From positions 9,008,350 through 9,072,349 of the forward strand of contig CM040452.1 in NCBI GenBank assembly GCA_022749755.1: DNA of 64,000 nt, read 5' to 3'. Below the pieces are notes generated by a model that saw only the letters and a list, made by a program, of their open reading frames with translations, searched no databases and was not told the DNA's origin. The translations under genes were made by a program, and so were the position numbers. This stretch comes from Azadirachta indica (taxonomy: Eukaryota > Streptophyta > Magnoliopsida > Sapindales > Meliaceae). Below, one piece after another: positions 11,798-22,361 of this stretch (its first letter is position 1; every line of letters starts with the position of its first letter).

Positions 11798-12417
11798 AAA
11801 AAACATTTAAAAATAAATATTAAATTTTTTGTTTTGATAAAATAAAAAATCTAAAATTGATATTTTGACATATATACCCTTTTAAATAATATACTTATAT
11901 TTATAATAATTTTTATTATATTAGCACAATAATAGACAAAAAAATTAGTAGATTATATTAGTATGTATATTATTTATTTATTTGATATATGATTTTTTTA
12001 ACAAAATAAATTTGTAATTGATAATACATAGATCAATAAAAATTAAATAAAAATAATGTCATATTGTAATATAATTATAATTATGTAAGTATATAAATTT
12101 ATTATAATAATTAAAATATAAAATAAATAATATTAAGAAGACAAATAACGGGAACCTACAACAGAGAAAAGAAACATAAAAAATAGTTAATTATGATTTT
12201 AATCTTTCTAGTAAATAAATTAATAAAATAGGGATATTTTTGGAAAATAAAAACATAAAATTATTCAGACATTTGTTCATTCATATTTAAGTCAAAATTT
12301 TTAACTTAATTATATTCATATGTTTTTAACAAATACTCAGACATAAGTTAAAAAACAAGCGATTCTTAAACGTTTAAATAAATATATTTAGAATTTAGTC
12401 AAAAAAACAAACAACCC

Positions 12418-13324
12418 CTTAGCCACCCAATCTACTGCACATGTATTTTGAAAATTGATTTTGAGAGTTTGGGTAGAATTGTGTAAGGATATTTTTGAGT
12501 TTGTATTGTTAAATTTAAAACACCCTAAGTTGTTCTTTAAGTGATTTTTTAGTTTTTTTTGCTTCAATTTAACTTTACCAATCACTTAGATGTGATTTCT
12601 TTGTGATTAGAGTTGTTAAATATATATAGATTACTTTTACAACATGAGGAGAAAAATATGTGATCCACATGGAAGAAAATAAGTGAAGACCGTGAGAGTT
12701 GATGTATCGGGTTTAGATGAGAGGTACTTAGTAGCGCAGGTTTTATAAGTGTTCTAAATCCATTTGTAAACTTATGTATTTTCATGGTAGATTATTTGTT
12801 TACACATGCCGTGTTGAGGTTTTTATCCTAAATCGTGATGATGAAAAGTTTCCTCATATAAATATTGTTTTGTAGATGTTGATTTAATTTTCGCATTTAT
12901 ACTTTCATAATTAGAATATTTATCCATGATTTAATTTCTGAATTTTAATTATTTGTTATGGAGTAGTTGTTAGGACGTTGAAATTGAAAATACTAGAGGT
13001 GTTCCTATATTTGAATTGATGAATTCAATTTTTGATTATGTGATTAAATTTCTATTCCTTAAATTGAAAATTACATTCAATGAAGTTGGTGGATTTAGAT
13101 TATTTTGGGAGTGTTACATTCATATTTTATTGTGATTAATTGAAATTTCTGTATTGTTTGGTTGATACCATGCATTTGATTCATTGTTTATAATTGAATT
13201 TTTCACATTCATTTTCATTCCTACATATAAATAAGAGGTTTTCTCATAACATTTATTATATTTTATTTCATTTAATTTACACCACTCACATACCTTTGAT
13301 TTAAGGGTTAATAATTATATAAAA
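12418..13324. other. AT-rich gene-free DNA
   Basis: No recognisable protein, RNA gene or clear repeat. Short open frames at 12388-12785 have no family resemblance. Confidence 0.4.
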
Positions 13325-13565
13325 ATTTATATAAAAAGAAAAATGCTGATCCTATCCCATATATATATATATACTTTTTTTTTAAAATTTTTTTACATCA
13401 ATTGTAAGCCATTGGATTTACACATTCAACGATTGAAATTGCATCTAAATATATAATTAATACATTCATTATTAATACATATGTCAGATGTAATTTCAAC
13501 TGTTTAATGTACTTCAATTAAAAGGGTTATTATTAAAGCAAAAATTGTGTAAAAAAAAAGTAATT
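13325..13565. repeat. Hairpin MITE-like repeat, copy 3
   Basis: Shows the clearest stem of the family: CAACGATTGAAATTGCATCT near 13427, paired with AGATGTAATTTCAACTGTTT near 13486. The outer phrase is GATCCTATCCCATATATA. Boundaries are approximate. Confidence 0.55.
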
Positions 13566-13574
13566 GACGATATG

Positions 13575-13830
13575 TATATATATAACAGGACAAATTAATT
13601 ACCCTTAATTTTACACCAATTTTTTATATTATTTACAAATAGTTATATTTGATTAGATACAAATAGTTGAGATTATATATCAAATGTGGATTAATTATAT
13701 ATTAATTATGTTTATTAAATTAATTTTAACTATTAAAAATTATTATATCCAACCGTTTATAAATAATATAAAAAATTATGTAAATAGGTTATTCATCTAC
13801 CCCTATTTATATATGTAAGGAGAATCAGCG
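13575..13830. repeat. Hairpin MITE-like repeat, copy 4
   Basis: Contains GTTGAGATTATATATCAAAT and the far-end phrase ATTCATCTACCCCTATTTAT, matching the other family members. It is directly next to copy 3. Confidence 0.5.
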
Positions 13831-15522
13831 ATCGTTTAAATTTATGATTTGTAAACTAGTAACATAGATATTGCATACGTGCATTAATTATAGTATATTA
13901 ATTAGAAATATTAAATGTAATCTCGAAATATTTAAGTCTAATAGATTAATAGTCAAAAAAATCATAGAAAATATTATTTGTTTTTGATTTTGATACAGAT
14001 ATAAGGTTAGAAAATTCCTTAATCCTTTACAAAGAATCTGAAAGATGTGACTACAATATTCTCTGTAATCCTCAAACGTGAGAAAATTGATTGTATGTTC
14101 TGTTTTGTAAAAGAGCATATACATCATTTTATCTATTTGTTATTCTTACATAAGGGTCAATTTGAAAAGTTTGAGAAACTGCAACGCAATAACTCTCTTA
14201 GCTCCAATTTAGAAAACTCAAACCTAATTATTTTATAATTTTTGTAGTCTTCTAAGTTAACTTTTTTACTATTTCACTAAAAAACCCAAAGTTACAATCC
14301 GGTAATCTATGGAACAAAAAAATCTTATTTAATTAAAATTATTTTATATTAAATTTGGGCTTGATCTTACAATAAGAATTACCCTTTTAATTTTCTATTT
14401 GATGCATGTAACTAATTAAATCTAGGCCCAGGTAAGTGTTATGCCTAATAAAAGTATATAGATGGGCAAAATGGCTAATCAAACAATATAAATATTTACG
14501 TAAAAAACTCTTATTATATCAAAAAAAATAATATAACCGCTAAAGATTACAAGATGATTTTTACGTAAAAAATTATTATAAACACGCTTTTAATAATATT
14601 TTACACTTAAAACTTAGTTACATTAAGTCTCAATCGACCTCAATCTCACTGAAAATTGTCTAATTTTATATTTCAATGAATGTATATCTAAGACATGTAC
14701 TCATCTTTTTATATATTAATCTATTTCTTTTAAAAATAATATTATTTTTCCTCTTGTATACTCGAATAAGGTAAATTTTATAAAAAATTACCTAGTCGTT
14801 AAAATTAAAGTTCTCTTAAAACAAAAACATTTGGTAACATATTTTCAAGACAATGAATATGCTTTTTTCTTTATTGTTGTTAGTTGATGACATTTATAAA
14901 AAAATTTCTCACTTAAAACAAAAAGTTATGTTAAAAAATTTCTCAATGAAACGATGTCAAAGATTATTGATAATTGAATTTTATAGGAAAAGAAATTAAA
15001 CACTCAAATGAAAACCTTAGGTTATGCTCAGTGCCAGACTCGTATTTATTACAAAAATGCCATTGAGTAGTTCGGGCTTGAATTTGAAATTTTAGTTATA
15101 TAAAAGGTTGGTCGAACATCTAACATTCTTGGCCCAAAACGTAAGCTTTTTGAATTTGGGTTACAAAATATTGGCCCATTATGATATCAGTTAATTACAA
15201 AAATACCACCTCATATATAAATAAAGTGATCCCTGTTGTGCTGGAAAATCAATACGGTGGCTAATTCCCAAGCTTACACTATATATGTATACGTATGTAA
15301 TCAATTAATGCAGTGTGTGTAATTCCAATTTCAAATTCAATTTCATTATATTAAAGGAATTGAAAGGTTTATATTTATAAAGTTCTATTTAGTTAAATAT
15401 CTTTTTTACATTTAAGTTTATTTATAACATATTATTGGTATGAGAATTTGGTAGGTAAAGTATTTAATTTTCTTTTATATTTTATGTTATTTTTATTCAA
15501 TTTAATTGTTCTTATTATATAT
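13831..15522. other. AT-rich gene-free DNA
   Basis: Short open frames at 13888-14238 resemble no family I know. No repeat structure was recognised. Confidence 0.4.
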
Positions 15523-15801
15523 GGCAAATAACATCTAGACCCCCACTTATTTGCGTAATTAACACTTACACTCCTATTAAACGCATTCCTTTTGTCCATT
15601 TTTTCCGTTACAATTAGTAATCAAAAGAGCATAATACTCTTTACAAATAATAACTAATAAATAATAAATAATAAATAATTTAAAGGGTATAATAGTGTAA
15701 ATAAATAATAAACTTAAATAAATATAAAAAATATATCATATTTAATTAAATTAATTATATAATAAAAATAAAAAAACCCTAATCTCTCCTCTTTCACCAC
15801 C

Positions 15802-15832
<31 letters not shown>

Positions 15833-17186
15833 CTTCTTCTTTTTCTTCTCCTCCTCCTCCTCTCCTTGCCGCTGCTTCTCCCACCTCAGCACCAGCTTGC
15901 CAACCGTCCAAAGCTCCTCCCGCTGCCACAACCTACACTCATCACCCACCAAAGCCACCACCAACCTGCTCGCGTTACTCACCAAAACCAAACACAATAC
16001 AAATTGATGCATTGGTGTGAGTCCTTCTGCTTTATTCAAAGACCAAAATGGTTCAACTGTTTGATTGACAATAAAACTAGGTCTCGGTAATTTGCTTGAG
16101 GGTTGTGTGGCTTTGATTGTTGGGTATTTGGTCTCCCATCTGCTGCAGAAAACTTTGGTCTCTCTTCATCGACCATAGAGAAATTGAGTTTGCTGTCTAA
16201 GGTTGAAGAATTTGGTGTTCTTTCAACAGCTACAGAAGCTTGGGGTTAATGCTTTCTCTCCAGCTTGTGTTTATATAGTGCCTGAAGATTATCCATTGGA
16301 AGTTGCATTGCCAGTGTGGTTGCTCTTGTTTCTGTACTTGGTGGATTTCTGGCTTTTGCTACTTCAAATTTAGTTTCCAATTTGCAGAAACCCAATTGAA
16401 TTTAATTTATGTTAATTGTACAACAAAATTTGAGATTACAGGAAATTGAAAGAATTTTGTAATTTTCTATTTGTGTATCTACCTAGAATTAGGGTTGCAA
16501 ATTTTTTTAATTAATTTTTGATAAATTATGTTAATTTAGTTTTTATTATTAATGTATTTTTATTATTTTTTAATAAAAATAATTTTTTTTAAGGAGATAT
16601 AATATTTTTTACTTTTAATGATTGTAATCACTTATTTACTTATTATTAATTTAAACAATAACTTATTCATATTCAAGTTTGAAGTTTTTTTTTAATATTA
16701 TATATTACATTACAAGATAAATTGAGACTGAAGAAAAAATTTCTCCCTATTTGAGTTTAAATAATTTGAGTAATGTTATTATAGATTTAATTAATAAATA
16801 ATATAATTTATATTTATTAGATCTAAGGATATTTTTGTCATTTTATTAGTCTATATGTGCTAAAGGAAAAAAATAGAAAAAAGTTAATATTAACAGAAAA
16901 AAAATAGATAGAACAGATACGTTTGATAATTATTATCAAAGTAGAGGTCCAAATGTCATTAAAATATAACTATTTTTATAAATATATTTTATGATTACCA
17001 TTAAAATAGATTTTCAAAATTATGTGATTATTTAATATTTATTATTTGTAAAGATTATTATGTTCTTTTGATTGTTAATTGTAACAAAAAAAAATTAGAT
17101 AGAAGATATGAGTTCGACAATTATTATCAAAGTGAGGGTATAAGTGTTAATTATCCAACAAGTGAGGGTTTACATGTCATTCGTCC
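15523..17186. mobile_element. TIR element with exon-like core
   Basis: The ends are inverted copies. The left end reads GGCAAATAACATCTAGACCC and the right end, read inward, GGACGAATGACATGTAAACC. Both continue with TAATTAACACTTA, then GTTACAATTA and ATCAAAAGA.CATAATA and CTTTACAAATAATA, so the TIRs span about 150 bp. A second partial copy of the right TIR lies at about 16900-16975. The core, about 15780-16490, is much richer in C/G than its surroundings, starts with AAAACCCTAATC and contains exon-like segments. No target duplication was recognised. The layout resembles a Mutator-like element that captured host sequence (Pack-MULE); that class is inferred. Confidence 0.65.
15803..15841. repeat. 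(TTC)n microsatellite
   Basis: About 13 uninterrupted TTC units, running into CTCC repeats, inside the exon-like core of the 15.5-17.2 kb element. Confidence 0.95.
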
Positions 17187-17209
17187 GATTTTTAATTAAG
17201 TTCAGAGCT

Positions 17210-17850
17210 AGCTAGTGTTTATTTTTTTTATCTGAACTTTGAATATGATTGAAATATAAATCTAATAGAAATTTAAATTTAAATGATATATTTATTTTTT
17301 ATTTTAAAAAAAATTTAAAAATAAGTATTAAATTATTTGTTTTAATAAAATAAAAAGCTTAAAAATTAATATTTTGGCATATATACTTTTTTAAATATAT
17401 TATTTATTTGTTTGATTTTTTTTTAAAAAAAAATTTCTAATAGATGATATAAAGATTAATAAAAATTAAATAAAAATAATAAATCATATTATAACATAGT
17501 TATAATTATATATATATATATATATTTGTTAATAATAATTATATATAAAATAAGTAGAATTCATAAAACAAGTAGAGAGGACTCACAATAAAAAAGAAAT
17601 ACGTTAAAAATAGTTAAATAAGTTTTAATTTTGATAGGTAAATAAAATAATAAAATATAGATATTTTTTTAAAAAATAAAAATATTAAATTATACAGATA
17701 TTTGTGCATTTAGATTTAAGTCAAAATTTTTAATTTAATTATATTCATATATTTTTAATAAATATTCATATATAAGTTAAAAAATAAATAATTTTTAAAC
17801 ATTTAAATAATTAAATTTAAATTTCAACCAAAAAAATCAACAATCTATTA
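17210..17850. mobile_element. hAT-like non-autonomous element, uninterrupted sister (copy B)
   Basis: Collinear with 6688-6783 plus 11798-12417, but without the copia element. The ends are AGTGTTTATTTTTTTT at the left and, read inward from the right, ATTGTTGATTTTTTTGG, an imperfect inverted pair. The interior has no coding capacity and contains a (TA)n run near 17508-17526. Confidence 0.6.
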
Positions 17851-18514
17851 ATAAAGAGTCTTTTAAAAAAATCTTATTTCATCCAAATTAGAAATAAGGT
17901 AAAATTCTTAATTATTTATGATTAAAATTTCATTAAAATTAATACTTCAGCAAACCTAAGGAAATTAGAATATCGTTGGCTTATTTTTCATCTGTTGTTG
18001 CTCCATGTTTCTAATCTGCTGCCTCTTTTGTTTTAATGGTGTTGTTTTTGATGAAAAAATATATAAAGAATTATTTCCATTTTGGTCTAGGTTTTTTTGG
18101 AATAATACTAAAGAAATTTTCGGGTTTTTTAAAATTAGAACCAATTCAAGCCGAATATCATTTAAATCAAACCGAATTCATCAATTTCAATTTGATTTTC
18201 TAAGTTCCGAATTTTTTTGCTTAGCGCTCAATGGAAATTAAAGTTTTTGTCGGAAAAAGAGAAAAGGCCAAAAGGAGATGCAATCCTAACCTTCTATTGT
18301 TTCATCAATAAGGTTCCTCCATGTGTCAATTATGGGAAATTATTGAATTTTTAGCGGGAAAATCGAATGCTCCAAAAAAAATCTACGTGGGCGTATTTAA
18401 GGATTACATGTAATTGCTTGTGGGGTGTATTCAATGGAACTTCAACTTGTGGGGGTTGTACTCAGCGAGGCAGATTGGGTAAGCCACATACATAATTGTA
18501 AGCGGATCTCATGA
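17851..18514. other. Gene-free DNA
   Basis: An open frame at 18005-18241 and a less AT-rich stretch at 18240-18490 are visible but match no family I recognise. Confidence 0.35.
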
Positions 18515-18523
18515 TAATATCAA

Positions 18524-20336
18524 AGGATATTAACATTTTTCCTCCCCAAAGTTTGGTCTAATAGATTAATACCCACTAATATTTGATAAAAGATAAATAT
18601 TTTCTTAACGTTTGAATAAATAGATAGATACTCGTGAACTTTTATTTTCATTAGTTGGCTTGTTAATTTATTATCATTTGTGTCCCTCATCTTTTATATA
18701 ATAATATTGTGGTATATATTTTATTTTAATATAATATTTTATTTCCTATTTTAATATTTTTCACAATATAATTTTTTTAAATATAACATTTTAATTTATA
18801 TTTAATATTTTTTTATAATATACTCAAAATTAGATATATTTTTAATTTTTTATTTCAATAAAAAATTTGAAAACTAAAATATTATTAAAAAAATTTAAAT
18901 AATGAGTTAGATTAAACTCATATTAAAATACTTTAAATTCAAGTTAAAAGAATTATATCTTTTTTTTTTTTCTGTAATAAATTTGATATGTAATTGTTAA
19001 AAAAATTTTGAAATATATTTTAATATTTTATTTTTATATTGATATTTTTATTTAAAATATTATATTAAATTTATTATTTTTTCTTGAGAAAAATTATGAA
19101 AATATAAATTAAAAGTAAAAAAAAATTAATATCATTTGTTAGTAGAATTAGTAATTAAATATATTTTATATTCTTATTAATCAATATAATTTAATTTTAA
19201 TTAAAAATAGAAAAAGAAGAAAATTTTTGATGATTTTTTTATTTGTAATATATATAACATGTATTTATTATTTATATTTTTATATATTTTTTTTAAAAAT
19301 ATGATAAATTTAGCATAATTTTTTAAATAAATATATTACATGTAAAAATAAAATGTTAAAAAATATTTCAATTAAATTTTTTAATAATTAAATATTTATT
19401 ATTATAAAAATGAAAGCAAAATATTAGAAATATTTTAGTATATGAGTATGACTTATCTCATTATTTAAATTTTTTTAATAATTGTATTTTTTAAAATTTT
19501 TTATTAAAATAAAAAATTAAAAAATTTGTTTATTCTTGAATATATTGTGAAAAAATATTAAAAATATATGAAAATCTAAATGAAAATACAAACAATAAAT
19601 ACATGTTATATATATATTACAAATAAAAATAATCAAAAATTTTCTTCTTTTTCTATTTATTAATTAAAATTAAATTATATTGGTTAATAAGAATATAAAA
19701 TATATTTAATTACTAATTCTATTAACCAATGATATTAATTTTTTTTACTTTTTTATTTATATTTTATAATTTTTCTCAAGAAAATATAATAAATTTAATA
19801 TAACCTTTTAAATAAAAATATCAATATAAAAATAAAATATTAAAATATATTTCAAAATTATTTTAAAAATTAAATATCAAATTTATTGCAAAAAAAAAAG
19901 AATATAAATATTTTAACTTGAGTTTAAAATATTTTAATATGAGTTTAATCTAACTCATTGTTTAAATTTTTTTAATAATATTTTAGTTTTCAAATTTTCT
20001 ATTGAAATAAAAAATTAAAAATATATTTAGTTTTGAGTATATTATGAAAAAAAAATATTAAATATAGAATAAAATATTATATTTTAAAAAAATTATATTG
20101 TGAAAAATATTAAAATAGGGAGTAAAGTGTTATATTAAAATAAAATATATATCATAGTATTATTATATAAAAGATGAGGGATACAAATGATAATAAATTA
20201 ACAGGCTAACAAACGGAAATAAAAGTTTAGGGGTATTTACCTATTTATCCAAACGTTAGGGATATCTATCTTTTTCAAACATTAAGAAAGTATTTGCCTA
20301 TTAGACCAAATCTGAAGGGAAAAATGTCAATATCTC
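18524..20336. mobile_element. Near-palindromic Mutator-like foldback element
   Basis: An 1,813-bp element flanked by a perfect 9-bp direct repeat TAATATCAA at 18515-18523 and 20337-20345, the target-duplication length typical of Mutator-like elements. The arms 18524-19285 and about 19577-20336 are inverted copies. Examples are TTTGGTCTAATAG (18552-18564) against CTATTAGACCAAA (about 20298-20310), ATCTTTTATATAATAATA (18690) against its complement near 20165, and ATAACATGTATTT (19254) against AAATACATGTTAT (19597). The roughly 290-bp centre is not loop-only: it is a direct copy of about 19830-20070. No transposase is encoded. Confidence 0.9.
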
Positions 20337-20484
20337 TAATATCAATTAGGTCCCTACAAATGTTTTTTCCTCATAACAGTTGGATTTACCCCTAAAAAGC
20401 ATATATCAATACAACAAATCTAAGAATGATAATTTTCACAGTGATTCAATTACATCTTATCAACTTAAAAATTAAGAGGGCTCA

Positions 20485-21333
20485 TGTTACGTTATAAATA
20501 TTAAGAAAATACTATAAAAACATGTCTTTAATATTTTATAAAAGTACTATATTAAGAAATAAACAATTTAAATGACAATTTCTATGCGCGAAGGATTCTA
20601 ACTTTAGTAGTAACTATTAAAAGGTCTTTGGCTTAAGAAAGTAACTTTAGTAGTTATTTACCATGTAGTTACCTTCATCTCTTATGTGTTAAGGAAGTTG
20701 TATTCACTACAATGGAGTGATTATGAAGAAGTTTTAACTTGAAGTAGTAACCTTCACAGTTACATCACTATAGACATCTTCACATAAAAATCATAGCAGG
20801 ATTGTAATACGAGGAAAAAAATCCTCAATTCCAATTAGAATAAGAAATCTTCAAGTAGTAAGGATTCTCATTTAAGCTATACAAATAAAAGGATTCTCAT
20901 TTAAGCTATACAAATAAACCTATATATTAAGAGATAAAATGATAGATAGAGAGGTAAGCTATCTCTGAATTCTAGTCTCTCAATTTTTATGACTATTTTT
21001 CAAACTATTTTATATTCTTCTAAATAGTTTTATGATCTTCTTGTGATTATTCTGCTAACTCGAGCATCATCATCAACCATTGCTTCGACACCGATTGACC
21101 ATTCTTTGATGTTTAGGCAGACGATGGTTGACAAGGAAATATTAGGATTTTTTTGACACTCTTCTGAATATCAAGGTAGATTCGGATATCAAGAATAGAG
21201 AAAGGTCGATAAAGATGCATTGAGGTACTTTGTGACTTCCTTCCAAATATCAAAATAAAATTTTGTCATACTAGTTTATTAAGCTTAAAGATTGGTCCCA
21301 CTAATATAAATTTTTGAGTGTTAGACCGAATCA
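20485..21333 (+). repeat. Possible LTR with adjoining primer-binding-like site
   Basis: A stretch starting TGTTACG and ending GAATCA, followed after three bases by TTTTGGCACCGATATC (from 21337), which resembles the TTGGCGCCG-type primer-binding sites of plant Ty3/gypsy elements. It contains an exact 29-bp tandem duplication at 20861-20918 and repeated AGTAGTAAC/AGTAGTTA motifs. No second LTR or pol was seen, and the left boundary is a guess. Confidence 0.35.
20861..20918. repeat. Perfect 29-bp tandem duplication
   Basis: The unit starts AGGATTCTCATTTAAGCTAT and occurs at 20861-20889 and 20890-20918 without a mismatch, which suggests a recent event. Confidence 0.95.
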
Positions 21334-22361
21334 AAATTTTGGCACCGATATCATTCATGGTTTTCCCTTTGGTGTAAAGGATGAAGTTAAAACTCTTAAT
21401 AAAACTTGATTTAGGTTCGCATTTATTGTCTTGAACTTTTTATCAAGCTGTGTCTATGCAAAAGGTAGTGTTGTTTATTAAAGGTAGTGTTAGATCAAAA
21501 TTATCTACTCCTAACACTATTGTGTTGGTACTGTGCTTTGATGCTAGAAACAGATGGCTAAGTTATCCTACCATGTTTGTTGAAAAATATTTTCGATGTT
21601 TAATAAATTTATATATGATGACACTTGCTTGTATTATGATTTATGTTAAATTTGGTATGGAATTGTACACAATTATTTGTACGAAAGTGTCTTTTTGTTA
21701 AATAATTTTTAATAATGCATAATTTTGCACTTCTTAGGTAGATTGGTCGTTCTTTGATCATTTGGTGATTATAAAAGTACTCGATTTAGTTTATTATAAG
21801 ATTTTGGAAGTGATGCAAATGATGAAAAGATTCAATTAAATTGCATAAAACTTGCACTACTGGTTAGTAATCTTATATTTCCTCCCCTTGCCTTAAGTAG
21901 CTTTTTGGATAAGCTTTTTCATTTCTACTTTGTAATAATTTCTTTCATTGATGGGCTTTACACATTGTAGAAGTGGCATCCTTACAAGCATAACGGTGAT
22001 AATTCTATTACTGCTAAATTTCAAGAGATGAATGAAGCTTGCAGAGGTAATTCTTTTGTTTAAAAGCACAAAAATCCACATTTGTATTGATAAATCTATA
22101 AAGAAACTGTTAGCATTACTCAAAATTTTGCTTAACTAATATTTTGATGAGCTTGATTCCTAGCTAGCTTAATTTGTTAGATGCTCTCTTACTCAATTTA
22201 TAAAACCCACAATATTAGTTAGGTGTAGGTTTTGAATTGAATTAATTTGGCTTGATTAAGATAATTTTATTAGCTAGTAAGAAAACATTTTTATTTCTAT
22301 TTTTTTAGCTTTTTATAAATATATAAAGTTTAATTTCTCTATCAATTAAAACTCTTATGAA
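21334..22361. other. Unassigned DNA next to the possible LTR
   Basis: May be internal sequence of a decayed retrotransposon, given the primer-binding-like site at its left edge. An open frame at 21450-21701 (83 codons) has no recognisable domain. Confidence 0.3.

Larger units (their letters stand above)
6688..12417. mobile_element. hAT-like non-autonomous element, split by a copia insertion (copy A)
   Basis: Leaving out 6784-11797, the flanks 6688-6783 and 11798-12417 join into a sequence that aligns along its length with 17210-17850. Both contain ATATTTATTTTTT, then AAAATTTAAAAATAA, GATAAAATAAAAA, and the end phrase TCAAAATTTTTAA followed by AAGTTAAAAAA. The outer ends are short imperfect inverted repeats: GCGTTTGATTTTTTG at the left, and GTTGTTTGTTTTTTTG read inward from the right. 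CCTTAG flanks both sides (6682-6687 and 12417-12422). There is no coding capacity. hAT-like is an inference from the GTTTG-rich ends. Confidence 0.6.

Noticed and set aside
15714..16090. Overlapping frames on both strands with poly-Glu, poly-Lys and Pro-rich translations
   Set aside because: Driven by the (TTC)n microsatellite; the opposing frames cannot both be real and none continues into a recognisable protein.
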